Shown one piece after another: positions 6,683-14,233 of a stretch of 21,252 nucleotides of DNA. This DNA comes from a virus. Each line of letters begins with the position of its first letter. The stretch's first letter is position 1. The DNA is taken from the IMG/VR virus record IMGVR_UViG_3300022701_000402, positions 1 to 21,252 of that record; one strand, written 5' to 3'. The notes below the pieces were generated by a model. It did no database searches. It saw nothing but the letters and a program-made list of their open reading frames with translations, and had not been told where the DNA came from. A program made the translations under genes and the position numbers.

Positions 6683-8058
6683 TCGTCACCTCCCGCCACA
6701 TTGGTCAGTAGAATTTCATCGCCGTCTTCAGCACCGCCGGCCTCGCCGGGGCTGCCGATCAGCACCCGCCCTTTGATGCCGATCCCAGGGATCTGTACGC
6801 TGCCCGAGACCACCATGTTTTCTGTCACGGCCCCGCTCATTCCAATCCCGGGGATCTGCACGTTGCCGACCACGTCAATGCCGACCGAGACGGTGCCAGA
6901 TATGCCAATGCCGGGGATTTGCAGGTTGCCGGCAACAGCAATGCCGTGATCGACCTGGCCGCTGATACCGATGCCGGGGATGTGCAGATTCCCTTTGACA
7001 TCAACGCCAATGTCGACGTTGCCTGACGCTCCGATCCCAGGGATTTGCAGGTTGCCCCGAACGTCGTCTATCCGGAACCCGGCGCCGATACCGGGGATCT
7101 GCAGGTCGCCCCTGATGTCGATCGGGGCCCCATACTCTTCGATGAAGACGTCACCAAGCCGGCTGTCGCTGTATATCCCCTTGATAACGATCGCCGACCC
7201 GGTATGGACAGTCGCCGCCACATCGCCGAGTGTGACCTGGTCGTCAAGATACACCTCGTCCTGGGCGCCGTTAAAATGAACGGCGTTGAGCACGTCGGCA
7301 AAGTTCAAAGCGTCGGCAGGTTTGGCATGTAGCCAGATGGTTGGTTCCTCGAGCGCCGCTGCCGAGGCGGCGTCATTTACCGACAGGGTTGCCATCGGAG
7401 CCCCCACCTGGAGTTGGTCGAGGGTCGCCTCGCTATAGGCATCGTGTGGATCAGCTATCAGACCGGGGTTGGCCGAATCGAGCGTCGACTTGGTCTGCAG
7501 CGGATAGACGGTGGCGTGATAGGTCACAAAGACCCCCGGCTCACCAAGCGCTGCCGCAGTCGCCAGATCGCTGGCCAAAACCGGGTGGAAGGGGTGCACT
7601 CCATCGACGGTTGTTTCTGTTCGCAGCCGATGCGGGACGGCATTAAAATGGAGTGCCGCCGCCGGCTCATCGAGCACCGTGTCGCTGGTCAGCTCAGCAA
7701 CCGCCAACATAATGACATCAACGACGATGACCGGCTCATCAAGAGCAGACACTGCGGCAACGGGGTTGACGAAGTCGGGGTTCTCGCCCCACGGCGGGGT
7801 GAGGCGGGCATAGGTCATGGCGCCATCGGGTGACAGTCCGACATCGATCCCGAACGGATCCATAAACGTCGCGCTGTCGAGCCCCAGCTGGCGCAGCGTC
7901 CACGGCTCAACGGTCGCGGTCTCGACCACCAGGTCGTCAACGGCGAGCATCACATCAATCGCCACCCCCGCGAGGTGTGCCGTTGAGGCCGCGTCCTGGG
8001 GCTGAACCTGGAAAAGTTCGTCGAGCCCCGCCGTTGAGACGAGCGCTTTAACTATCAT
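6664..8058 (-). CDS. Tail protein built of ~21-residue repeats with six IPGIG units (464 aa)
   Basis: The ATG at 8058 overlaps the previous stop as ATGA. The middle region (residues about 106-310) shows a degenerate unit starting Leu-Asp/Gly-x-Pro (LDEP 106, LDEP 129, LGEP 171, LDS 193, LDQ 213, LEEP 236, LGD 277, LGD 301) with a mean period close to 21-22. Residues 316-438 carry six sharper units, consensus GN-(L/V)-QIPGIG-(I/M/A)-SG-x-V-x5-V, 21 residues each except a shorter first unit. IPGIGI-type units are familiar from mycobacterial PPE proteins. Here the setting is viral. Such short Gly/Ile periodicity suggests a beta-solenoid or fibre. It directly precedes the 163-aa tail domain, with which it probably works. 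The final 25 residues are acidic. Confidence 0.85.
   Translation of the reverse strand: MIVKALVSTAGLDELFQVQPQDAASTAHLAGVAIDVMLAVDDLVVETATVEPWTLRQLGLDSATFMDPFGIDVGLSPDGAMTYARLTPPWGENPDFVNPVAAVSALDEPVIVVDVIMLAVAELTSDTVLDEPAAALHFNAVPHRLRTETTVDGVHPFHPVLASDLATAAALGEPGVFVTYHATVYPLQTKSTLDSANPGLIADPHDAYSEATLDQLQVGAPMATLSVNDAASAAALEEPTIWLHAKPADALNFADVLNAVHFNGAQDEVYLDDQVTLGDVAATVHTGSAIVIKGIYSDSRLGDVFIEEYGAPIDIRGDLQIPGIGAGFRIDDVRGNLQIPGIGASGNVDIGVDVKGNLHIPGIGISGQVDHGIAVAGNLQIPGIGISGTVSVGIDVVGNVQIPGIGMSGAVTENMVVSGSVQIPGIGIKGRVLIGSPGEAGGAEDGDEILLTNVAGGDDWLPYP
6686..6693 (-). promoter_or_regulatory. Strong ribosome binding site deciding a TTG start
   Basis: GGAGGTGA on the minus strand, with its GGAGG core six bases before the TTG at 6682. 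It lies inside the end of the upstream gene and fixes the start of the 163-aa tail protein, since no ATG in that frame gives a comparable site. Confidence 0.8.
6745..7113 (-). repeat. Six in-frame repeats (mostly 63 bp) encoding IPGIG units
   Basis: The codon following each IPGIG lies at intervals of 63, 63, 63, 63 and 54 bp (marker positions near 6776, 6839, 6902, 6965, 7028 and 7082). Units differ mainly at third codon positions (ccgatcccagggat, ccaatcccggggat, ccgatgccggggat and so on), so the protein pattern is conserved while the DNA has drifted. This points to an old duplication kept by selection. Confidence 0.9.
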
Positions 8059-9023
8059 GTGATCAGCTCCGATGGTTCAAGTTCGATCTGCACGTCGATT
8101 GACACCAGCGGCATCACCGTCTTGCTGACCAGGTCAAGTCCGCCGCCAGTGCTCTTTGCAGATATTTCATACGGCGACCCGGGCTCGCCGATGATCGTCA
8201 CTGAGCCCACCGTAGTCGCGTCACCGTTGGCGTTGCCGGGCACGTTGAGATAGATGCCGTCAATCGACTTGACGCCATAGGCCGCAAACACGATACCGCC
8301 CAGATCCCAGGTTATTTGTCGACCATCGCCATGATTGGTTTCGCTATACCCCAGTGATACCGAGGTGCCTGACTCGATATGCCCGGCGGGCGCACCGAGA
8401 AGATCGCCGCGCATCGAGTAAACCGCGTACTGAAAATCAAGGTCGCCGGTGAGGCCGATAGCTGCTCGCTCAGCAGCGCTGAACGGGGTATACATCACTC
8501 TGATCTCGGAGGGATACCCAGCCCACCCGTTCGGCGGGGCGATAATATACTTTGCCTTGTCTTCAGACCAGGGCGGGTACAGCGCGTCGCTGTCGGGCGG
8601 ATAATCGGTGGCGCCTGGCGGGACATAGGCGGCGATGCGTAATATATCGGCCAGTGCCGGCGAGACGGCCAGGACCAGCTGGAGTGATTCGTCGGCGTCT
8701 GTCCCAAAAATCCAGCGGTCGGGGAACCCCGAGTAGGTCTGCCCGTAAATGTCCAGGATTGGAAAGTACCCGCGGGCAGGATCGCCCTGGGCAAACGACT
8801 CACAAAAGGTCCTGCGACAATTCTGCTCATCAAAGTGGGCCTGCCCGTCAACCCCGCCGCCGCCGTCAAGCGCACCGGCGAAAGCGCTCTCAGGGCACCA
8901 GCCCTCCTGTCCGTTGGGGTAGATAAAGCGCAGCATCGGCCCTTGAAGGTTGGCGGGCCCTGCACTGAGCCGATACCCTGTAGAGATGAGCTGTTTCCAG
9001 CATATATTCTCAAGAAGTCCCAT
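8055..9023 (-). CDS. Unrecognised tail-module protein with N-terminal cysteine cluster (322 aa)
   Basis: The ATG at 9023 is preceded by AAGGA nine bases upstream, 12 nt after the previous TAA. All four cysteines lie in the first 75 residues (8, 43, 69, 74), in a Gly-rich region (a GALDGGGGVDG stretch near 50-60). The remainder is beta-rich with many Tyr/Pro/Gly (RWIFGTDADESLQLVLAV; PPNGWAGYPSEIRVMY) and ends in hydrophobic strands followed by EPSELIT. There is no signal peptide or catalytic signature. The position between the EPAYNC-domain proteins and the IPGIG protein suggests part of the same tail or adhesion assembly. I do not recognise the family. Confidence 0.8.
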   Translation of the reverse strand: MGLLENICWKQLISTGYRLSAGPANLQGPMLRFIYPNGQEGWCPESAFAGALDGGGGVDGQAHFDEQNCRRTFCESFAQGDPARGYFPILDIYGQTYSGFPDRWIFGTDADESLQLVLAVSPALADILRIAAYVPPGATDYPPDSDALYPPWSEDKAKYIIAPPNGWAGYPSEIRVMYTPFSAAERAAIGLTGDLDFQYAVYSMRGDLLGAPAGHIESGTSVSLGYSETNHGDGRQITWDLGGIVFAAYGVKSIDGIYLNVPGNANGDATTVGSVTIIGEPGSPYEISAKSTGGGLDLVSKTVMPLVSIDVQIELEPSELIT

Positions 9024-9035
9024 AAGCGACCGTCC

Positions 9036-9848
9036 TTATTTCGGCAACGTCAGGCCGACAAAGAGCATGCCTGATGCCTCTGTCGTACTGATTCTGAAGT
9101 AAATCCGCCCGGCGCTGCCCGTATTAAACGCCAGCGTGTTCATAAATGAGTCAATATCGCAGAGATGGCCAAGGTACTGCAGATCGTTTATATCGCCCGT
9201 CGCATAAGGATCTACGAACACCTCCGCGTTTGCTACAAAGTACCCGGCGTCACCCATGCCCTCGGCAAGCAACTCCATGTTGGTATCGGGGTTTGGCGCG
9301 TCCAGGTAAAACCAAAGCTTTTGTACGTTTCCGCTGCAGTTATAGGCCGGCTCATCCTGCTCAAGCTCGTTTCCGGCGCCGTCAGTCGAGGTCACAAAGC
9401 CGGAAAAACTCACAAAGATAGGGATGGCCTCAGTAAATGTGGTCCCTGTGGGGGTGTCGTCGCTGGCCTCAGCAATAATTTCACAATCAAGATCTTGTGC
9501 CGCCGTCACCCTGAACACCGCGCTGTAAATAGATGAATTAGGGATGGTAACCGCACACGACGACTGCCCGACCTGCCCGCATACCGTTTGCTGCAGGCTG
9601 AGCCCGGCAGGGCTGATAGGGGCAAACGGGTCACCGTCATAGAGAAAGCCTTCGCAGTTGAGGGCAACCCCATTGTGACTCCTGAAATGCAGCGTATAGA
9701 TAGAGCCGTCCGGTTCGTTGCCCTGGGAGGCAAGCCGAAACCAGCAGACCCGAGCGTTTTCGCTGGCGCAGTTGTACGCCGGTTCGCCGGCCTCCAGTCC
9801 GCTTGCAAAGCCTTCATTATCTACGACGGTGCTTAGGCGTAGTGACAT
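9036..9848 (-). CDS. Tail protein of two tandem EPAYNC-type beta domains (270 aa)
   Basis: The ATG at 9848 has AGGAG five bases upstream, and the site overlaps the TAA of the preceding gene. Both genes share one reading frame. The protein holds two copies of a domain of about 145 residues. Each starts with an EPAYNC motif (residues 22-27 and 166-171), followed by a W-F strand, a beta-rich middle, a second Cys in a short strand (90 and 230), and an aromatic strand such as GRIYFRIS. The same domain forms the C-terminus of the upstream 618-aa protein. The arrangement resembles pre-peptidase C-terminal (PPC)-like beta-sandwiches, but only in general layout. Eight cysteines in all suggest disulfides or metal binding. 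The role as an adhesive tail component is inferred. Confidence 0.8.
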   Translation of the reverse strand: MSLRLSTVVDNEGFASGLEAGEPAYNCASENARVCWFRLASQGNEPDGSIYTLHFRSHNGVALNCEGFLYDGDPFAPISPAGLSLQQTVCGQVGQSSCAVTIPNSSIYSAVFRVTAAQDLDCEIIAEASDDTPTGTTFTEAIPIFVSFSGFVTSTDGAGNELEQDEPAYNCSGNVQKLWFYLDAPNPDTNMELLAEGMGDAGYFVANAEVFVDPYATGDINDLQYLGHLCDIDSFMNTLAFNTGSAGRIYFRISTTEASGMLFVGLTLPK

Positions 9849-9853
9849 TGTCG

Positions 9854-9859
9854 CTCCTT
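9854..9859 (-). promoter_or_regulatory. Ribosome binding site overlapping an in-frame stop codon
   Basis: TAAGGAG: the TAA (9858-9860) ends the 618-aa frame and its last bases form the AAGGAG site for the ATG at 9848, which is in the same frame. The 9-nt gap after TAA would read Gly-Ala-Thr if the stop were read through. Confidence 0.75.
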
Positions 9860-11714
9860 ATAAATCGATTGCCGTGGCGATGCTGTTACCCTCACGGTAG
9901 CGGCAGCTGATGTTTTCAACCCGGGCATGGAGGTTGTGCGCCTGTCCGTAGTCGACGTTGGTGACGCGGGCATAGATGGCGTTGTATCCGGGGCTGGCCG
10001 GGAGTGAGATGACGATTTCCGGATCACCGCTTTGGTTGCAGACATGATCAAGATAGGTCAGGTCCGAGCCCTCTTCGGGGTCGGTGCCGGTAAACAGCTC
10101 GATATTGACTGCGCCGCCATAATCCTGAGAGACCATGAACTTAATATCGCCGTCTTTGAGCTCCACCCCGTCATGGGTCTGCAGAAGAAACATGAACCAG
10201 GTCCCAAAGGCGTTGTGGCCGCTGCAGTTGTAGGCCGGTTCGCCGCCGGTAAGCCCATCGTTGAACAGCTTAGAATATATCTTACGGCGGCCGATCAGCT
10301 GGTCATTGACGAAGAGCGGGCGGGCATTGAGTGACCCGGTGAAGCTGTCATAGTCCTGATCTCTCCAGAAAGCGGTCACCAGGTTACGGCCCGTCTGCGG
10401 GGCCTTAAACGCCAGTCGCCAGTAGACGCGCAGTACGTCATCCTGCGAGATGGGGACCTCAGACCAGATGCCCTGCTGGGTGCACCTCCGGCCATCGGAG
10501 GCATAGCCGGCAACCAGCTCACGGAGCGGATCGTCAAGGCTCTCTCCCACCAGCCAGAACGGCTCGATGTCGTAGTCAAAGCTGACATCACCGTTGTTGT
10601 CCTTGAGGCAGTAGAGCGGCTCGGTATCTCGGCCGCGCATGTCCTTGATCCGTGCGTCGAGCGGGTCGACATCGGCATAGAACCAGATTTGCTGATACCC
10701 GTCCCCAGCGCAGCTGCGGGGAGGAACGCCTGGCTCGTCAAAGGTGATAAAAGAGCTGTCGACGTCAAAATCCCAGACGACTTGTCTCTTTGTTGCCCCG
10801 TCAAAAACGCACAGCGCCGTGTCAAAAGTTTGACCCTCACGCATCCCCGACGGATGCCCCGGGATCCTGAGCGGATCACCGTTAATTCCAGGCCCGTCAG
10901 GGTAAAAGCCGCGGCACAGCCGCGTCTCTGGGATAGTCAGGTCGCCCTCTCCGTCATGGTGGCGATAGCTCTCGGCCGGCGGGTCGGTGATCCTGGTGCT
11001 GTCGGGATGGGTTCCCTGCCACCAGAATTCGTCACTGAAATCGGCCCGGGCGGCAGCGGGGCAGCCTGGTGAACCGAGCGTTGCCTTTTCCCAGTAAGCG
11101 TCGACGAAGTGCGGGGTTATGTACCCGTATTCGTTGGGGCGCCCCTCCCAGAGTATGTTGCCGGAGACGTCCCTGATGATCACTTTGGTACTGGACGGGT
11201 CGACCCCGGTCAGCTGGATCTCTTTGATCTTTTCTCCCGCGTTGAACACATCGTCAGGGGCGACATAGTTGACAACCGCAGTGCCCGTCGGGCCCAGCGT
11301 GCCGGAAGCATCTCCGCGAAGCGGGGGGAGCACGTTAATGGTTGAGCCCCAGCTTACGTTATGCCAGTTGGGGCCGAGCACGACCGAAACCGCAACTTCG
11401 ACATAGCCGCCCCCTGCGTCTGAAACTGAGGTGACGACTGCCGGCATCCTGAACAAAACGCTTTCAGCCTCGGTAAAGATGAGGGCATCGATACCGTTGA
11501 GTGCGGTAAAGGCCTCCCACTCGCCCTGGCTGCTGCCCGGTGATCCATAGCTGTCACCGAACAATGCCGACCACACCTCCCACAACGGGGTGTCGCCGAC
11601 AGCGACGGCGTGGCTGATCAGCTCAAGCTGCGATCCTTTAACGATGGACAGGCGATCAACGCTGTTCGTCTTGAACGACGAGACGCCTGTCCTCTCGAGA
11701 GTGTCAACAGCCAT
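9858..11714 (-). CDS. Large tail-module protein with C-terminal EPAYNC domain (618 aa)
   Basis: The ATG at 11714 lies 3 nt after the previous TAG. Residues 1-130 are a mixed region. Residues 130-215 contain a beta-rich domain (IKEIQLTGVDPSSTKVIIRD, then a GNILWEG strand). Residues 215-440 are rich in Asp, Trp, Gly and Cys (cysteines at 218, 267, 302, 335, 369, 411). Residues about 480-618 form the first copy of the EPAYNC domain (motif at 492-497, second Cys at 559), which recurs twice in the next gene. A CAGDGYQQIWFY segment near 335 may be a degraded further copy. The frame ends GNSIATAIDL, which looks like the first strand of another copy rather than a natural terminus. Probably a large tail or adhesion protein; family not recognised. 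Confidence 0.8.
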   Translation of the reverse strand: MAVDTLERTGVSSFKTNSVDRLSIVKGSQLELISHAVAVGDTPLWEVWSALFGDSYGSPGSSQGEWEAFTALNGIDALIFTEAESVLFRMPAVVTSVSDAGGGYVEVAVSVVLGPNWHNVSWGSTINVLPPLRGDASGTLGPTGTAVVNYVAPDDVFNAGEKIKEIQLTGVDPSSTKVIIRDVSGNILWEGRPNEYGYITPHFVDAYWEKATLGSPGCPAAARADFSDEFWWQGTHPDSTRITDPPAESYRHHDGEGDLTIPETRLCRGFYPDGPGINGDPLRIPGHPSGMREGQTFDTALCVFDGATKRQVVWDFDVDSSFITFDEPGVPPRSCAGDGYQQIWFYADVDPLDARIKDMRGRDTEPLYCLKDNNGDVSFDYDIEPFWLVGESLDDPLRELVAGYASDGRRCTQQGIWSEVPISQDDVLRVYWRLAFKAPQTGRNLVTAFWRDQDYDSFTGSLNARPLFVNDQLIGRRKIYSKLFNDGLTGGEPAYNCSGHNAFGTWFMFLLQTHDGVELKDGDIKFMVSQDYGGAVNIELFTGTDPEEGSDLTYLDHVCNQSGDPEIVISLPASPGYNAIYARVTNVDYGQAHNLHARVENISCRYREGNSIATAIDL

Positions 11715-11717
11715 GCC

Positions 11718-12116
11718 CTAGACCGGGTCCCTCAGTTCGTAATCGAACGCCGGGATAGTGATCGTGCTGCCGTTTGATACCGACTGGGTAACGCAGCTGG
11801 TGACCAGCTGTACCGCCGAGTCGTCTGACAAGGTCGACTTCAAAATACACACATGAGCCCCGTCTCCATCAGCGGTTACCGATTGCCCCGCCTGCTCAGC
11901 TATCGTGACCTTGCGGCCGCTGACATCGCCATCGGCCTTGGCATAATCGCCGGAGTCAAGGGTAATCGGGCCGGCCAGCTTTGAAGCGCCGGTGATTTTC
12001 GAGTAGTTGGGAACCCCCGCAACATCAACGTCGGCGGTACAAAAGTACATTTCGTCACCGTCGGCGATAAGCGTGTCGTGGGCTGCATCAAGAATTGCGT
12101 CTTTGATAAACTTCAT
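11718..12116 (-). CDS. Small conserved-type phage structural protein (132 aa)
   Basis: The ATG at 12116 is preceded by GGAGG seven bases upstream. The N-terminus (MKFIKDAILDAAHDTLIADG) is helical. The rest is beta-rich, with the segment DYAKADGDVSGRKVTIAEQA and a C-terminal ITIPAFDYELRDPV. From memory, proteins with an ILDAAL-type start, an SGRKVTV core and an IPAFDIEIRDP-type end occur widely in phage structural operons near the connector genes, usually without an assigned function. Two cysteines (residues 26 and about 90) and a third near 108 are present. It probably forms part of the neck or tail. That is inference from context. Confidence 0.8.
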   Translation of the reverse strand: MKFIKDAILDAAHDTLIADGDEMYFCTADVDVAGVPNYSKITGASKLAGPITLDSGDYAKADGDVSGRKVTIAEQAGQSVTADGDGAHVCILKSTLSDDSAVQLVTSCVTQSVSNGSTITIPAFDYELRDPV

Positions 12117-12178
12117 TTCAATCCTCCATCACTGGATTTTTTTGCTGCCCTTCGTTGGGGGTCCGGGCAAATTGTCTG

Positions 12179-12661
12179 CTACGTTGCCATTCTGTAAGAG
12201 ATGAACAGGTTGCACTCGGACAGCGTCACCTCGACGCCGACCTTGGTTGTTACGGTTGAGACCACAAAGGGCGAGCCCTCGGCCGTTGAGGCCAGGCCAT
12301 CGATCCGCTCAGCCAGGTGTGACAGGCCAGTGGTGCGATCGTTGGCGTAGAGCCTGATGTAGCCAATGGTGCCGGCCTTGACCGCGGATCCCTTCCAGGT
12401 CGCGCTGCCAGGTTTGGCAATGAGCGTCATGGTGAATCCGGCGTCATGTTCCGGGGAGTCAAAGTTCAAGCCATCGGCGGACACGCCCGGGGTGAACGAC
12501 ACACCATCGAGCGAGAACTCGACGAGCATATCGCCATTTTCGGGATCATCCGGATTTGACGGAAGGCTCCCTGAATAGCCCCTGGCAACCCCGTGCTCAA
12601 ACGTGGCGGCGAGAGCGGCCATAATGGCGGCCCTGGTGCCGCTTGATATTTGTGTTGACAT
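12179..12661 (-). CDS. Conserved-type phage structural protein (160 aa)
   Basis: The ATG at 12661 follows AGGAGA by a short spacer, 10 nt after the previous stop. A helical N-terminus (SSGTRAAIMAALAATFEHGV) is followed by GYSGSLPSNPDDPENGDMLV and a beta-rich remainder (SFTPGVSADGLNFDSPEHD; GTIGYIRLYANDRTTG). This matches a pattern I recall from many phages: a short helix, then an 'xGxQPxxADxAxxGTLL' loop, then strands. It usually lies beside connector or tail genes and has no known function. There is a 62-nt gap to the next gene, with no terminator visible. Confidence 0.75.
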   Translation of the reverse strand: MSTQISSGTRAAIMAALAATFEHGVARGYSGSLPSNPDDPENGDMLVEFSLDGVSFTPGVSADGLNFDSPEHDAGFTMTLIAKPGSATWKGSAVKAGTIGYIRLYANDRTTGLSHLAERIDGLASTAEGSPFVVSTVTTKVGVEVTLSECNLFISYRMAT

Positions 12662-12671
12662 GGTGCTTCTC

Positions 12672-13583
12672 CTAAAAAGTTAAGTTGACGAGGTATTGGT
12701 TCCGCCGCAGCATGGCCGTCCCTGTGACGCCGGGAGGGATCGTTATCTTGTCGCTTGACCGGTCAATGCATGAGCCGTCAGCCGTTAAGAGCAAGACCGC
12801 GTCCTCAGCGGTGACCATGATGCCGATCCCTGTCGGGAGGTCCTTGATAACGTCTTGCTGATTCACATAGACGTCGGTGCCGGAGACGGCCGGCCGGTGG
12901 TACTTCTCGATCGGGTCAAGGTCCAGAAAATCGGCGCCGCTATAAAAGCTGATCGACTCCTGGTTCGAGACCCAGAGCCCCCCGGTTACCTCCCTGACCA
13001 TGCGGGCCGGGGAGAGTATCGGGAGGTAATCTTCCGAGAAGTTGAAGACAAACGGGTTAAATTCGCGAGACTTGAAGATGAAGTCCTGGTAGCCGAGCAG
13101 CAGTGAGCCGCCAAAGGTTCCCAGGATATGGCCCGCCGGCGGCTGGTCATATTGCTTTGAGATCAACCAGGCATCGTCATCTGCGGGAGGGGTCCAGGGT
13201 CGTGCGACCATGTCGTTATCGATATAGCCATGCTCCACCCCATTGGTATGGAAAACGCCCTGGGGTTGAAGCGCGCAGCGCATCGGCGCCCCTGGTGTGA
13301 CCGTCCGCAGCCGGAAGACCTCGCCGCCTCTGTCCATCACCGAGAGGGCGTCGCCGTCGACAAACACCATCCAGCGCTCAGCTGCGTTAAAGGCGGAATG
13401 GCAGTTACCAGAATATTTGGCAAATACCAAACCAACCCCGTCCCGCCGCTTAATCTTACCGGCGTCGGTTATGTCGATGTTGCTGCAGGCCTGGAGCAAC
13501 GCGCCGGCGCCATCCTTGTACGGATACTCAGACGGCTCGACGATGGTGTGCAGGCCAGCGCACGTTTCATACAAGCGGTTCAC
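12672..13583 (-). CDS. Tail or head-closure protein, possibly beta-propeller-like (303 aa, GTG start)
   Basis: The start is GTG at 13583, overlapping the previous TGA as GTGA; only a weak GAG site lies upstream, so coupling is likely. The N-terminus (LLQACSNIDITDAGKIKRRD near residues 29-48) resembles the 'xxAxxNVDIxxxGxIxRRxG' opening of phage tail tubular or stabilisation proteins. It is followed by repeated short strands with aromatic and Gly turns (RWMVFVDGDALSVMDRGGEV; GHILGTFGGSLLLGYQDFIF; GLWVSNQESISFYSGADFL). Such repeats suggest blades of a propeller, as in proteins that close the head-tail channel (compare P22 gp10 in role). The assignment is from pattern and position, not from a firm family match. 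Confidence 0.7.
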   Translation of the reverse strand: MNRLYETCAGLHTIVEPSEYPYKDGAGALLQACSNIDITDAGKIKRRDGVGLVFAKYSGNCHSAFNAAERWMVFVDGDALSVMDRGGEVFRLRTVTPGAPMRCALQPQGVFHTNGVEHGYIDNDMVARPWTPPADDDAWLISKQYDQPPAGHILGTFGGSLLLGYQDFIFKSREFNPFVFNFSEDYLPILSPARMVREVTGGLWVSNQESISFYSGADFLDLDPIEKYHRPAVSGTDVYVNQQDVIKDLPTGIGIMVTAEDAVLLLTADGSCIDRSSDKITIPPGVTGTAMLRRNQYLVNLTF

Positions 13584-14233
13584 CAGTTACTCTCGCAAAT
13601 CGGAGGTTTCGGGTGTGGAACCGCCTTCGGGCAGCCAGCTTCCAGCAGGGCGACAAAACGCTCGTACTCGCCGTTGTGGTAGCTGGTATCGGGGCGGCTC
13701 CCCTCGCCCTGCTCGAGCTTCGCCCACATTTCTTTGGCCGCATAGTGGACCAGGGCTTTCTCGTACTGTTCCGCGATCTCAGTGCCAAACTCGACGCCGT
13801 CAGGGTATGAATCGCTCCTGGTGGTCATCGGGGTCGGCCTGCGGTAGTAGCGCAGGGTTATCTCGGTTGGCAGGTTCGGCACCGGCTGGTACACCAGCTG
13901 ACGGTTTATGGCCACCACCCCTGACACGGGCCCTGTTTGTGGGCTGATCCTGGGGTAGTAGGCCAAAAAAAGCGCCATGTTCTGGTACACCGTCAGGGTG
14001 CCGTTTGCCGTTTGGGCATGATAGAGGGCCTTCATGTAGTCGTCCGGCACCGCCACCGCAAAGGCCAGCGGGTCGGTCGTAACCGTGTCGTACCCGTCAG
14101 ACAGCCCCGGCAGCAGCAGCCGTGAAGCTACCGCTACCTGGGCACGGTTGAGCAGCGCCAGGGCGGACGTCTCATCGAAACTGACGTCCTGGACCCAGTC
14201 CAGCGCCTCTTCAGCGAGTTCTCGGCCTATCAT
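13580..14233 (-). CDS. Head-to-tail adaptor, SU10-like family (217 aa)
   Basis: The ATG at 14233 directly abuts the previous TAG (TAGATG). The N-terminal half is helical (ALDWVQDVSFDETSALALLN, then RAQVAVASRLLLPGL). It is followed by TDPLAFAVAVPDDYMKALYH, a beta-rich middle (INRQLVYQPVPNLPTEITLR) and a C-terminal helix (EIAEQYEKALVHYAAKEMW). The layout 'helix with N-R-A-x3-ia-R-LLLP, then LPDDY, then strands, then helix with Y..aL.hyaA' is that of the phage adaptor proteins forming the ring under the portal (for example in phage SU10). Position after the capsid genes and before the tail genes agrees. Confidence 0.72.
   Translation of the reverse strand: MIGRELAEEALDWVQDVSFDETSALALLNRAQVAVASRLLLPGLSDGYDTVTTDPLAFAVAVPDDYMKALYHAQTANGTLTVYQNMALFLAYYPRISPQTGPVSGVVAINRQLVYQPVPNLPTEITLRYYRRPTPMTTRSDSYPDGVEFGTEIAEQYEKALVHYAAKEMWAKLEQGEGSRPDTSYHNGEYERFVALLEAGCPKAVPHPKPPICESNW

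Larger units (their letters stand above)
9036..10277 (-). repeat. Tandem array of three EPAYNC domains spanning two genes
   Basis: Domain starts (EPAYNC) are at residue 492 of the 618-aa protein and residues 22 and 166 of the 270-aa protein. Counting through the stop and the three codons after it, the spacings are about 152 and 144 residues, so the period continues across the gene border. Confidence 0.75.

Noticed and set aside
6745-7113. Possible CRISPR or satellite array
   Set aside because: The period is 63 bp without conserved-repeat/variable-spacer structure, differences fall at third codon positions, and the frame is open throughout, so it is a protein repeat.
12117-12178. Terminator in the 62-nt gap
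   Set aside because: Only a four-base GCCC/GGGC pairing with a long loop, followed by A residues on the coding strand.
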